Below are positions 9,160-18,095 of a stretch of 64,000 bases of DNA, one piece after another. Position 1 is the stretch's first letter, and every line of letters starts with the position of its first letter. The notes under the pieces are model-generated. The model had not been told where the DNA came from, searched no databases, and saw nothing but the letters and a program-made list of their open reading frames with translations. The stretch covers positions 10,292,001-10,356,000 of the forward strand of contig NZ_CP107772.1 in assembly GCF_036345155.1 (NCBI RefSeq), given 5' to 3'. A program made the translations under genes and the position numbers. The DNA is from Streptomyces sp. NBC_00582 (GTDB lineage: Bacteria > Actinomycetota > Actinomycetes > Streptomycetales > Streptomycetaceae).

Positions 9160-10092
9160 GTGAACCTGGCCCGCCTCGATCTCAACCTCGTCGTCGCGCT
9201 GCGTGCCCTGCTGGAGGAGCGCAATGTCACCCGGGCCGGGCGTCGCATGGGCCTCAGCCAGCCCGCCATGAGCGCCGCGCTCGCCCGGCTGCGCCGCCAC
9301 TTCGACGACGACCTCCTCGCCCGGGCCGGCGGCCACTACGAGCTCACCGCCCTCGGGCAGGTCCTCCTCGACCGCACCTCCACCGCCTGCGACCTGCTGG
9401 AACGCCTCTTCAGCAGCCAGGCATCCTTCGACCCGGCCGCCGAGAGCCGCGAGTTCACACTGCTTGCGACCGATTACGCCGTCGCCGTCTTCGGCAGCGA
9501 ACTCGCCCGCGCCGTCCATGAAGAGGCGCCGGGCATCAGGTTGCGCTTCACCCAGATCCCGCCGACCCTGCTCGACGACACCGGCACAGTGCTCAGCACG
9601 ACGGACGGCCTGTTCATGCCGCACGGTGTGATCAGCGGCTTTCCCGCCACCGATCTCTACGACGACCGATGGGTCTTCCTCGTCGCGGACCACCACCCCG
9701 AGGTCGGTGACCGCATCACGACCGAGGACCTGGCCCGGCTGCCGTGGGTGACATATCAGCGCACCTATGACGCCCCGGCCGTACGCCAGCTCGGCATGCT
9801 CGGCATCGAACCCCACGTCGAGGTCTCCGTCGACAGCTTCCAGACCCTGCCCTTCCTGGTCGCCGGCACCCGTCGCATCGCCCTCGTCCAGGGGCGCCTC
9901 GCGGAGCGCCTGCGCGGCGTCGCCCCGGTACGGATCATGGAGCCGCCCTACGAGGCGGTCCCCCTCCGGCAGGCCCTGTGGTGGCACCCGGTCCACACCC
10001 ACGATGCCGCGCACATCTGGCTGCGCGAGACGGCCGCGCGCGTCGCTGCCTCCCTCACCGGGCCGACCACCCGCCATCCACAGGCTGGATGA
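9160..10092 (+). CDS. LysR family transcriptional regulator
   Basis: 310 residues. The N-terminal winged helix-turn-helix is evident (L-D-L-N-L-V-V-A-L-R-A-L then N-V-T-R-A-G-R-R-M-G-L-S-Q-P-A-M-S-A-A-L-A-R-L), followed by a substrate-binding domain. The layout of the effector domain (D-Y-A-V-A-V-F-G) is like the NodD/PcpR group that senses aromatic compounds. The GTG at 9160 is used because GGGGAG lies about 5 nt upstream and the family begins here; an upstream ATG at 9115 lies inside the operator region. It is divergent from the nine-gene operon and probably regulates it. Confidence 0.9.
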   Translation: MNLARLDLNLVVALRALLEERNVTRAGRRMGLSQPAMSAALARLRRHFDDDLLARAGGHYELTALGQVLLDRTSTACDLLERLFSSQASFDPAAESREFTLLATDYAVAVFGSELARAVHEEAPGIRLRFTQIPPTLLDDTGTVLSTTDGLFMPHGVISGFPATDLYDDRWVFLVADHHPEVGDRITTEDLARLPWVTYQRTYDAPAVRQLGMLGIEPHVEVSVDSFQTLPFLVAGTRRIALVQGRLAERLRGVAPVRIMEPPYEAVPLRQALWWHPVHTHDAAHIWLRETAARVAASLTGPTTRHPQAG

Positions 10093-10237
10093 ACACGATC
10101 CAGGAGTTTGATCGCGCAGAGGGTAGCCGCCCGGGGGAGCCTGGCCCATAGTCGTGCCAGTTCCTGACGCCCGCTCTCGGGCGCATCCCCCTTGGGTGCA
10201 CCTGCGCCCCGCAGCCCGGCACGGCCACGGTCACCGC

Positions 10238-10259
10238 GGGGGCGCGGTTGCGCGCCCCC
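10238..10259 (+). terminator. GC-rich hairpin after lysR
   Basis: GGGGGCGC (10238-10245) pairs with GCGCCCCC (10252-10259) across a 6-nt loop. It sits in the 190-bp gap between lysR and the MFS gene. There is no T-tract, so it may terminate lysR weakly or only shape the MFS leader. Confidence 0.35.
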
Positions 10260-10283
10260 GCCCCCGCCCCGTGGAGGCCTCGC

Positions 10284-11531
10284 ATGCCCGGATTCCCTTC
10301 CCCACCCGTGCCCGCCGACGGCACCGCCGCCCAGAACACCGAGCCCGCGCCCGAAGCCGGGGGCCGTCTGCGCGTCGTGCTTCTGATGGCAGGCAGCTGT
10401 CTGCCGATCCTCGGCGCGGTGCTGCTCGCTCCGGTGCTGCCGAAGATGCAGGCGCACTTCGCCACAGTGCCCGGCGCCAAGGCGCTCGTCCCGATGGTCC
10501 TGACCGTCCCCGCACTCGCGCTCGCCCTGCTGGCCCCCTTCGCGGGCGTCATCATCGACCGGCTGGGACGCAAACGCCTCCTGATCGTCGCGGCCGTCCT
10601 GTACGCCCTGTTCGGCACCGCACCGCTGTGGCTGGAATCCCTCGGTGCCATCGTGGCCAGCCGCGCCCTCCTCGGCGTCACCGAGGCCGCCATCATGACC
10701 TGCTGCACCACATTGATCGGCGACTACTACACAGGCCGCGTACGGGACCGCTACCTGGCCCTGCAGACCCTGTGCGCCTCCGCCTCCGCCACCGCCTTCT
10801 TCGTGCTCGGCGGCGCGCTCGGATCCTCGGGCTGGCGTACCCCCTTCTGGCTCTACGCCGTCGGGCTGCTCCTCGCCCCCGCCATGGCCGCGTGCCTGCC
10901 CCGGCCCGGGCAGGGCGCAGCCACGGAAAAGGCTGCCGCCGCCGAGGCCCGGCCGTTCCCCGTGCGCCGACTGGCGGGCATCTGCGTGCTGACGGTGTTC
11001 GGCGCCATCGTCTTCTACACCGTCCCGGTGGAAACGGCCTACCTGCTGGACGACCTGGGCGTGAAGAACAGCGGCATCATCGGCATGGCCACCGCGATCG
11101 CCAGCGCCGCCACCGTCACCGGATGCCTCACCTTCGCCAGGCTCACCGGCCGGCCGGAGCGCAGGCTGCCCGCGATCTTCGCCCTGTGCGGAGCCGGGTT
11201 CGTGGTCATGGGCCTGGCCCCCAACACCCCGGTCCTGGTCACCGGCGCGGTCCTCAACTGCATCGGCACCGGCTTCCTGCTGCCCTCGCTGGTCACCTGG
11301 GCGATGTCCAAGCTGGACTACGCCGACCGCGGCCGCGGCACCGGCCTGTGGACGGCGTCGTTCTTCTCCGGGCAGTTCCTCTGCCCGCTCGCCCTGATCG
11401 CCGTCGAGTCCGCCACCGGCAGCCTCGCCGGCGCCGTCGGCCTCCTCGGCCTGGCCTCGGCACTGGTGGCGGCCGGGCTGCTGCCCGTCCTCCGCCGGAC
11501 GACGGCCCCGCAAGAGACTGTGCAGGCGTGA
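10284..11531 (+). CDS. MFS transporter, probably for an aromatic acid or its product
   Basis: 415 residues with about 12 hydrophobic segments in two halves. The signature between helices 2 and 3 is I-I-D-R-L-G-R-K-R-L-L, and a charged, alanine-rich loop (about residues 205-220) separates the halves. The ATG at 10284 has GGAGG 6 nt upstream. It follows lysR in the same direction and is probably induced with the catabolic operon. Uptake of the aromatic substrate is likely; efflux is the alternative. Confidence 0.85.
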   Translation: MPGFPSPPVPADGTAAQNTEPAPEAGGRLRVVLLMAGSCLPILGAVLLAPVLPKMQAHFATVPGAKALVPMVLTVPALALALLAPFAGVIIDRLGRKRLLIVAAVLYALFGTAPLWLESLGAIVASRALLGVTEAAIMTCCTTLIGDYYTGRVRDRYLALQTLCASASATAFFVLGGALGSSGWRTPFWLYAVGLLLAPAMAACLPRPGQGAATEKAAAAEARPFPVRRLAGICVLTVFGAIVFYTVPVETAYLLDDLGVKNSGIIGMATAIASAATVTGCLTFARLTGRPERRLPAIFALCGAGFVVMGLAPNTPVLVTGAVLNCIGTGFLLPSLVTWAMSKLDYADRGRGTGLWTASFFSGQFLCPLALIAVESATGSLAGAVGLLGLASALVAAGLLPVLRRTTAPQETVQA

Positions 11532-11540
11532 CCCCCCTGG

Positions 11541-11567
11541 TCAGCCGCACCCGTCGGGTGTGGCTGA
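11541..11567 (+). terminator. Terminator hairpin after the MFS gene
   Basis: TCAGCCGCACCC pairs with GGGTGTGGCTGA around a 3-nt loop: 12 bp with one G-U type position, starting 9 nt after the MFS stop codon. It has no T-run, as is common for actinomycete terminators. Confidence 0.65.
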
Positions 11568-11819
11568 GCAGGCCCTTCCTTCGGACCGGCGCGACGCACC
11601 GTCAACCGTCAACTCCCTTCGTCCTGCGCGTGACGACACCACCGGCAGACAGACCCGCTCGGCTCCGGCGCGCACTGCGAATCCAAGGAACCGGCCGTCG
11701 TCCCGAAGTCCGACAGCGCCGTCGAGGGCGACGGCACAGGCGTGAGCTGTCCGGCCGCTGCGGCAGGAACCGGCGCGGCCTGGTCACCCTCCAAGCCCTC
11801 GGCGTCTCGCGCCGGACCC

Positions 11820-12911
11820 CTAGTGACCTGAGTCAGAGATTCGGCGGCAGTAGGCGGCTACTTTGTCGAGGATCTCGTCGGCGGACTTGGTCCAGATGAA
11901 CGGCCTCGGGTGTTCGTTCCAGTCGGCGAGCCAGCTGCGGATGTCGCGTTCGAGGGCTTGGACGGAGCGGTGGACGCCGCGCTTGAGCTTCTTCTGGGTC
12001 AGCTCGGCGAACCACCGCTCGACCAGGTTCAGCCAGGATGCGCTGGTCGGCGTGAAGTGCAGGTGGAACCGCGGATGGGATAGCAGCCACCGCTTGATGT
12101 CGGGCGTCTTGTGGGTCGCGTAGTTGTCCAGGATCAGATGAACCTGCAGATCAGCCGGGACTTCCTTGTCGAGCTTCGCGAGGAACTTCTTGAACTCCGC
12201 TGCCCGGTGGCGGCGGTGGAGGGAGCCGATGACCTTGCCGGTGGCGACCTCGAGAGCGGCGAAGAGGGTCGTGGTGCCGGCCCGGACGTAGTCGTGGCTG
12301 CGTCGTTCGGGAACTCCTGGCACCATCGGCAGGACCGGCTGGGATCGGTCCAGGGCCTGGATCTGCGACTTCTCGTCCACACAAAGGACCAGGGCCTTCT
12401 CCGGCGGATCGAGATACAGACCGACGACGTCGCGAACCTTGTCGATGAACAGCGGGTCGGTGGACAGCTTGAACGTCTGCGACCGGTGCGGGGCCAGAGC
12501 GAACGCCCGCCATATCCGTGACACCGTCGACTGCGACATTCCCGTGGCCGCGGCCATCGACCTCGTCGACCAGTGGGTCGCGTTCTTCGGCGTCTCCTCG
12601 AGCGTCTTGACGATGACCCGCTCGACGTCGGCATCGGTGATCTTACGGGGGACGCCGGGCCGCGGGTCGTCGCACAAGCCGTCCAGCCCCCGCTCGATGA
12701 AGCGGCGCCGCCAGGTGCGGACCGTGTCCGGAGCGATCCGCAGCCGGCGGGACACCTCCATGATCGAGTGGCCTTCGGCGCACTCCAGCACGATCCGCGA
12801 CCGCTGAGCCAACGCCTGAGCCGTCGTACGGCGACGTAACCAACCGTCCAGCACCGCCCGCTGGGCATCAGTTACTGACAACGGCGGAATCTTCGGACCC
12901 GGACGACTCAT
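11820..12911 (-). CDS. IS630 family transposase
   Basis: A 363-residue full-length transposase. The N-terminal helix-turn-helix region is followed by the DDE catalytic core: Asp in L-C-V-D-E-K-S-Q, Asp in L-I-L-D-N-Y-A-T-H-K-T, and Glu in N-L-V-E-R-W-F-A-E-L. The ATG at 12911 is just inside the right inverted repeat. The reading frame continues through the left inverted repeat (I-S-D-S-G-H) and ends in a TAG made from the TA target duplication plus the next host base, so the element brings no stop codon of its own. Confidence 0.95.
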   Translation of the reverse strand: MSRPGPKIPPLSVTDAQRAVLDGWLRRRTTAQALAQRSRIVLECAEGHSIMEVSRRLRIAPDTVRTWRRRFIERGLDGLCDDPRPGVPRKITDADVERVIVKTLEETPKNATHWSTRSMAAATGMSQSTVSRIWRAFALAPHRSQTFKLSTDPLFIDKVRDVVGLYLDPPEKALVLCVDEKSQIQALDRSQPVLPMVPGVPERRSHDYVRAGTTTLFAALEVATGKVIGSLHRRHRAAEFKKFLAKLDKEVPADLQVHLILDNYATHKTPDIKRWLLSHPRFHLHFTPTSASWLNLVERWFAELTQKKLKRGVHRSVQALERDIRSWLADWNEHPRPFIWTKSADEILDKVAAYCRRISDSGH

Positions 12912-12947
12912 GCCCGACTAACGACGAATCTCTGACTCAGGTCACTA
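11821..12947 (-). mobile_element. Complete IS630-type insertion sequence with TA duplication
   Basis: Perfect inverted repeats of 21 bp (starting GTGACCTGAGTCAGAG) occur at 11823-11843 and, inverted, at 12925-12945. Both are bordered by TA (11821-11822 and 12946-12947), the target duplication expected for IS630/Tc1-type elements. The element between the TAs is 1123 bp and carries one intact transposase gene. Perfect ends and an intact gene suggest recent insertion. The right TA is shared with a second, MITE-like repeat. Confidence 0.93.
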
Positions 12948-13112
12948 GGGCCCTTCTGACGGATCTCCGCGGCGTCGCGACGCCCGGCACGCCCGCTCGC
13001 CGCACCGGACAAAAGCCCTAGTAGCTCCGCTACGAGGGCTTCCGCCCGGCACACCGAGAGCACGCACCGAACGCCGCTCCTTCTCCCACGGAGATCCATC
13101 AGAAGGACCCTA
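12946..13112. repeat. MITE-like element, 167 bp, TA-flanked
   Basis: The outer 24 or so bases at the left (from GGGCCCTTCTGACGG) and at the right (inverted) match with only three C/T differences, and both ends abut TA. An internal hairpin near 13016-13042 has arms AGCCCTAGTAGC and GCTACGAGGGCT with one mismatch. There is no coding capacity. The ends differ from those of the neighbouring IS630 element, so it belongs to another family. It is probably a non-autonomous Tc1/IS630-like element. Confidence 0.55.
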
Positions 13113-13245
13113 GCCCTGGCGAAGATCCCGTTTCGGCTCCGATACGCCGCGAACCTCCAGCTGCACGGGACGGCCTTGCGTGCCGGAGAGCGAATGCCAT
13201 GCTGGTCTCCCGGCGGCGCATGCCCCGAACACCGGAACACGGAGC

Positions 13246-13992
13246 ATGAAGACACCCCACCACGAGTCGGTCCTCTCCCGGGCGGCTCGCATCCTGGAGG
13301 CCTTCAGCCAGGACGAGCCGGCGCTGACCGTCTCGGAGATCGCCCGCCGCAGCGGGCTGCACGTGGCGACGGCCTCCCGGCTCGTGGCCGAGCTGGTGGC
13401 GCACGGCTTCCTCAGCCGGGACGACGACCGTAGGGTGCGGATCGGTGTGCGACTGTGGGAGCTGGTGACACGCGCTTCGCCGACGCTCTCGCTGAGGGAT
13501 ACCGCGATGCCGTTCATGGAAGGCGTGCACGACGTCGTCGGCCACCACGTGCAGCTGGGCGTGCGCGACGGCGACGACGTGCTGTTCCTGGAGCGCCTCT
13601 CGGCACCCAGCGCGGTGATCAACTACACCCGGGTCGCCGGCCGGCTGCCCCTGCACGCCTCCTCCAGCGGCCTGGTGCTGCTGGCCCACGGCCCTGTCTC
13701 TCTGAGGGAACGCATCCTCGCCGGCCCCCTCACCACCTACACCCCCCACACTCCGGCCACCCCGGCACAGCTACGGGCGATCCTGGCCGACGTCCGGCAG
13801 CAGGGATACGCCTACTGCCCCGGCTACGTCCACGAAGAGGCCCTCGGGATCGCCGCCCCCGTGCGCGGCGGCGACGGCACGGTGATGGCGGCCCTGGCCG
13901 TCATCGTGCCCAACGACGCGGGCGCCCAAGCGGTCGTCCCCGTCGTACGGACCGCCGCCCGCGGCATCTCGCGCGCCCTGGGCAGCACGTGA
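13246..13992 (+). CDS. IclR family transcriptional regulator
   Basis: 248 residues. The N-terminal winged HTH (L-S-R-A-A-R-I-L-E-A-F, then L-T-V-S-E-I-A-R-R-S-G-L-H-V-A-T-A-S-R-L) is followed by the IclR effector domain, with L-P-L-H-A-S-S-S-G-L-V-L-L-A and the C-terminal G-I-A-A-P-V-R-G-G. The ATG at 13246 with a GGAG just upstream is preferred to an earlier in-frame ATG (13180) that lacks family similarity. It precedes the reductase/P450 pair in the same direction and probably controls it. IclR regulators of this kind commonly sense aromatic acids. Confidence 0.9.
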   Translation: MKTPHHESVLSRAARILEAFSQDEPALTVSEIARRSGLHVATASRLVAELVAHGFLSRDDDRRVRIGVRLWELVTRASPTLSLRDTAMPFMEGVHDVVGHHVQLGVRDGDDVLFLERLSAPSAVINYTRVAGRLPLHASSSGLVLLAHGPVSLRERILAGPLTTYTPHTPATPAQLRAILADVRQQGYAYCPGYVHEEALGIAAPVRGGDGTVMAALAVIVPNDAGAQAVVPVVRTAARGISRALGST

Positions 13993-14153
13993 CGACGGGG
14001 CTGCGGGCGGTCACGCGACGGTGGCGCGACATCCGTGTGACATCCGCACGAAATTCGTCTCTCGCATTCGTCTCTCACTGAATGAGAATGCCGTCGCGAG
14101 ACGGCCCCGGCCCTGAGCATCCTGCCTGCAGTCCACAGACGGGAGGCGACATC

Positions 14154-15137
14154 GTGGTCGCAGACAGCCTGCTCCGGGTTCCCCAACCCGCCCTCTCCAG
14201 GGTGACATTGGAGATCCGTGCCAAAGACACGATCGCCGACGGCGTCGTATCTCTCACTCTCGCCCACCCGGACGGCGCGCGGCTGCCGGACTGGACCCCT
14301 GGCTCGCACATCGACCTGGTCCTGCCGGAAGGGACGGGCCGGCAGTACTCCCTGTGCGGTGACCGGTGGGACCCGTACACCTACCGCATCGCGGTCCTGC
14401 GCGAGCCGGCCGGGCGTGGCGGCTCGGCGTACGTGCACGACCGGCTCGCGCCGGGTGACCTGGTCGGCGTCGGCGGGCCGCGCAACCACTTCCCGCTGGT
14501 TCCGGCCGACCGGTACCTGTTCATCGCGGGCGGCATCGGCATCACCCCCCTGCTGCCCATGATCCACCAGGCTGAACTGATCGGCGCCGACTGGCAGTTG
14601 CTGTACGGAGGCCGCAGCCGTGCCTCGATGGCGTTCCGCGAGGAACTGTCGGCCGCCCACGGCGACCGAGTGCACATCAGCCCCCAGGACGAGTGCGGCC
14701 TGCTGGACCTGGCGCCGTGGCTGGACACCCCGGATCCCGGCACCAAGGTCTACTGCTGCGGACCGGCGCCGCTGCTGGCGGCCGTCGAGCAGGCCTGCGT
14801 CGCCTGGCCGTCGTACAGCCTGCGCACCGAGCGCTTCAACGCCGCCGCCCTGCCGGAGCCCGTCCATCAGACTGCCTTCGAGGTGGAGCTGCGCCGCACG
14901 GGCCGCACCGTGACGGTCATGCCGGACACCTCCGTCCTGTACGCCGTACGACAGGTGGGAGCCGACGTCCTGTCCTCCTGCGAGCAGGGCACCTGCGGCA
15001 CCTGCCTCACGCCGGTGCTGGAAGGGACGCCCGATCACCGGGACTCGATCCTCACCGACCACGAACGGGACGCGAACGACTGCATGCTCCCGTGCGTATC
15101 CCGCTCCCGCGGTGACCGCCTCGTCCTCGACCTCTGA
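14154..15137 (+). CDS. Phthalate-dioxygenase-type reductase (flavin, NAD, 2Fe-2S)
   Basis: 327 residues. The flavin-binding G-R-Q-Y-S-L is near residue 62, the NAD-binding block I-A-G-G-I-G-I-T-P-L-L near residue 125, and a C-terminal plant-type [2Fe-2S] ferredoxin domain has C-E-Q-G-T-C-G-T-C and a fourth cysteine in M-L-P-C. This domain order defines the PDR/VanB class, which passes electrons from NADH to an oxygenase. The GTG at 14154 has GGGAGG 7 nt upstream and is preferred to the ATG at 14082. The P450 gene follows 55 nt later, so this is its likely redox partner. Confidence 0.9.
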   Translation: MVADSLLRVPQPALSRVTLEIRAKDTIADGVVSLTLAHPDGARLPDWTPGSHIDLVLPEGTGRQYSLCGDRWDPYTYRIAVLREPAGRGGSAYVHDRLAPGDLVGVGGPRNHFPLVPADRYLFIAGGIGITPLLPMIHQAELIGADWQLLYGGRSRASMAFREELSAAHGDRVHISPQDECGLLDLAPWLDTPDPGTKVYCCGPAPLLAAVEQACVAWPSYSLRTERFNAAALPEPVHQTAFEVELRRTGRTVTVMPDTSVLYAVRQVGADVLSSCEQGTCGTCLTPVLEGTPDHRDSILTDHERDANDCMLPCVSRSRGDRLVLDL

Positions 15138-15192
15138 GCCGCACCCGCAGACATGCCCCCGTGCCCCGTGCCCGCTTCCGCTTGGAGCCGCC

Positions 15193-16410
15193 ATGACCCA
15201 CGCACCGGCCCCCGCCGTCCCGCTCCCCACGAGTGACGCGGACCCCTTCGCCGCCGAACATCTGACTCGACCCGAGCCGCTGCACCAGCAGTTGCGGCAA
15301 GCCGGTCCCGTCGTCCACCTGACCCACTACAACGTGTACGCGCTGGCCCGCTACCGCGAGGTGCACGGCGCCCTGGTCGACTGGCAGGCGTTCCAGTCCG
15401 CCGCAGGCGTCGGACTGGCCAACTTCCGTCACGAGAAACCCTGGCGGCCGCCGAGCCTGCTGCTGGAAGCCGACCCGCCGCACCACGACGCCCCGCGCCG
15501 TGTCCTGCGCGAGATCCTCGCACCACCCGCCCTGCGGCAACTGCGCGCGACGTGGCAGACGGTCGCCGAGGAACTGGTCGACACCGTACTGGCCGACCGG
15601 GGCAGGCAGTTCGACGCATTCACGGACCTGGCCAGTGCGTTTCCGCTCCGTGTGTTCCCCGACGCCGTCGGACTGGGGCCCGAGGGACGGGACAACCTTC
15701 TGCCTTACGGCAACATGGCCTTCAACGCCTTCGGGCCGGCCAACGACCTCGTGAAGGCCGACGCCGCCAGGGGGGCCGAGTTGTCGGCCTGGGTGAACGC
15801 CCAGTGCGCCCGCGAGGCGCTGAGCGAGGACGGTTTCGGCTCCCGGATCTGGGCCGCCGCCGACCGCGGCGACCTCACGCACACCCAGGCACCCCTGGTG
15901 GTGCGCTCCCTGCTCACCGCCGGCGTCGACACCACCGTCCACGGCCTCGCCGCCACCCTCTACGCCTTCGCCACCCATCCCGACCAGTGGCAACGACTGC
16001 GCGAACGACCCGAGTCGGCACGTGTGGCGTTCGACGAAGCGGTGCGCTGGCAGTCACCCGTGCAGACCTTCTTCCGTACCGCCACCACCGACGTCACCAT
16101 CGCCGGCGCCGTCATCCCCGAGGGCACGAAGATCCTCATGTTCCTCGGCGCCGCCAACCGCGACCCGGCCCGCTGGCTCGATGCAGACCGCTTCGACCTC
16201 ACCCGGGACCCCTCCGGCCATGTCGGCTTCGGCATGGGCATCCACCAGTGCGTCGGCCAGCACGTCGCCCGCCTGGAGGCCGAGGCCCTGCTGACCGCCC
16301 TCGCCCGCCGCGTGGAACGCATCGAGCTCACCGGCGAACCCCGCCGCCATCTCAACAACACCCTGCGCTCCTGGGCAGCGCTCCCCGTCACCGTGCGGCC
16401 CGCAAGGTGA
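15193..16410 (+). CDS. Cytochrome P450, CYP199-like aromatic O-demethylase
   Basis: 405 residues. The heme-ligand motif is [10 protein letters not shown], the I-helix oxygen-activation motif L-L-T-A-G-V-D-T-T, and the ExxR is D-E-A-V-R-W. The N-terminal third (A-G-V-G-L-A-N-F-R, then [13 protein letters not shown]) resembles the CYP199A group that demethylates 4-methoxybenzoate and related para-substituted benzoates. The PDR-type reductase upstream and the remains of a formaldehyde dehydrogenase gene downstream support O-demethylation, which releases formaldehyde. The CYP199 assignment is from recalled motifs, not a search. Confidence 0.85.
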   Translation: MTHAPAPAVPLPTSDADPFAAEHLTRPEPLHQQLRQAGPVVHLTHYNVYALARYREVHGALVDWQAFQSAAGVGLANFRHEKPWRPPSLLLEADPPHHDAPRRVLREILAPPALRQLRATWQTVAEELVDTVLADRGRQFDAFTDLASAFPLRVFPDAVGLGPEGRDNLLPYGNMAFNAFGPANDLVKADAARGAELSAWVNAQCAREALSEDGFGSRIWAAADRGDLTHTQAPLVVRSLLTAGVDTTVHGLAATLYAFATHPDQWQRLRERPESARVAFDEAVRWQSPVQTFFRTATTDVTIAGAVIPEGTKILMFLGAANRDPARWLDADRFDLTRDPSGHVGFGMGIHQCVGQHVARLEAEALLTALARRVERIELTGEPRRHLNNTLRSWAALPVTVRPAR

Positions 16411-16468
16411 CCTCGGCAACCGCCCCCCGTCCCACCCACCCACATCGCACAGCGAGAGGACCACCTCC

Positions 16469-17557
16469 ATGCCCCACCACGTACGCGGCGCCGTCGCCCG
16501 CGCCAAAGGCGAGCCGGTAGCCGTCGAGACGATCGTCGTGCCCGACCCGGGCCCGGGAGAAGCAGTGGTGAAAGTCCAGGCGTGCGGTGTCTGCCACACC
16601 GACCTGCACTACCGCGACGGGGGTGTCAACGACGACTTCCCCTTCCTCCTCGGGCACGAGGCGGCCGGCGTCGTCGAAGAAGTCGGCCCGGAGTGACGGA
16701 CGTCGAACCCGGCGACTTCGTCATCCTCAACTGGCGCGCCGTGTGCGGCCGCCGCTGCCGCGCCTGTCGGCGCGGACGCCCCCAGCACTGCTTCGACACC
16801 CACAACGCCGCGCAGAAGATTACTCTCCTGAACGGCACCGAGCCCTCGCCCGCCCTCGGTATCGGAGCCTTCGCCGAGAAGACGCTGGTCGCCGCCGGGC
16901 TAGTGCACGAAGGTCGACCCGGCCGCCTCACCGGCTGCGGCCGGTCTGCTCGGCTGCGGGGTGATGGCCGGCATCGGCGCGGCGATCAACACCGGCGACG
17001 TCGGCCGAGGGGACACGGTGGCCGTCATCGGCTGCGGTGGCGTCGGGGATGCCGCGATCGTCGGGTCCCACCTGGCCGGTGCGGCCAAGGTCATCGCCGT
17101 CGACGTCGACGACCGCAAGCTGGCCACCGCCAAGAGGCTGGGCGCCACCCACACCGTCAACTCCAAGGAGACCGACCCGGTCGAGGCTGTCCGCGAGCTG
17201 ACCGGCGGGTTCGGCGCCGACACCGTCATCGAGGCCGTCGGCCGACCGGAAACCTACCGGCAGGCCTTCTACGCCCGCGACCTCGCCGGCACGGTGGTCC
17301 TGGTCGGGGCGCCCACCCCGGAGATGACGCTCGAACTGCCGCTGCTGGACGTCTTCGGCCGCGGCGGAGCCCTGAGGTCATCCTGGTACGGCGACTGCCT
17401 GCCCTCCCGCGACTTCCCGATGCCCATCGACCTCTACCTGCAGGGCCGGCTGGACCTGGACGCCTTCGTCACCGAGACTATCGCCCTGGACGAGGTCGAG
17501 GACGCCTTCGCCCATATGCACCGGGGCGACGTCCTGCGTTCGGTGGTGATGTTGTGA
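16469..17557 (+). pseudogene. S-(hydroxymethyl)mycothiol dehydrogenase, two compensating frameshifts
   Basis: A zinc alcohol dehydrogenase of the mycothiol-dependent formaldehyde-detoxifying class. Frame one runs from ATG 16469 (zinc ligands in C-G-V-C-H-T-D-L-H and G-H-E-A-A-G-V-V-E) and stops at TGA 16694. A one-base loss in the C-run at 16687-16689 shifts the frame. The middle part ([13 protein letters not shown]) reads in another frame up to 16901, where an extra T (CTAG for CAG) restores frame one to the end (R-S-V-V-M-L). As sequenced, the product stops after 75 residues. Sequencing error cannot be excluded. The context, directly after a P450, fits formaldehyde removal. Confidence 0.9.
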
Positions 17558-17887
17558 TGACAGGCGTCCGCATCGAGCACGTCATCACCTCGGGCACCTT
17601 CAGCATGGACGGCGGCACCTGGAACGTCGACAACAACGTCTGGATCGTCGGCGACGACCACGAGGCGGTCGTCATCGACGCCGCCCACGACGCGGAGGCG
17701 ATCGCCCGTGCCGTCGGAGACCGCCGTCTGACCGCCATTGTGTGTACCCATGCCCACAACGACCACATCAACGCGGCTCCCGCCCTCGCCGAGGCCACCG
17801 GCGCGCCCGTTTTCGTCCACCTGGACGACCGGCTGCTGGAAGCACACCCACCCCGACCACGACATGATGCCGGTCCTGCCTGACTGA
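17557..17887 (+). pseudogene. MBL-fold hydrolase, frameshifted and truncated
   Basis: The ATG at 17557 shares its A with the TGA of the preceding gene. The protein begins [11 protein letters not shown] and includes the metallo-hydrolase motif C-T-H-A-H-N-D-H (HxHxDH). In the intact family partner of mycothiol dehydrogenase the chain is about 200 residues. Here a one-base loss near 17842 (L-L-E-A-H for L-L-W-K-H-T-H-P-D) shifts the frame, and either frame ends by 17887, where similarity stops. The C-terminal half is absent, so this is a real truncation rather than only a base error. Its normal role is hydrolysis of a mycothiol thioester. Confidence 0.82.
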
Positions 17888-18095
17888 CGGGCCTGTGTCA
17901 GTCGATGCTGTCGATGTCGCAGGTCGGATTCCCGCCAGCTTCTGCTGGTGGGGTCCGCGATGCTCCGCTATGCGCAAACGCTGAGCTTGTTCTGTTCTTC
18001 CGGCCTCGAATGGTGTCTCGAACCGGGTCGCTCACCTGGGGGTTCGCCGGACATGGGGGCGGCCTGCCTTCGTCTGATCATGTGCTCCGACCAAG

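Noticed and set aside
10104..10116. CAGGAGTTTGATC resembles the conserved start of 16S rRNA
   Set aside because: The match is 13 bases or less and nothing rRNA-like follows; it is a coincidence in the lysR-MFS gap.
8032..10149. Minus-strand frame extending upstream of the second FAH start
   Set aside because: The extension is antisense to lysR and crosses the divergent promoter region; the FAH family begins near 9033.
10154..11899. 581-codon frame overlapping the MFS gene
   Set aside because: It is the same strand in another frame, arginine-rich, while the MFS frame has 12 membrane segments and a GGAGG site.
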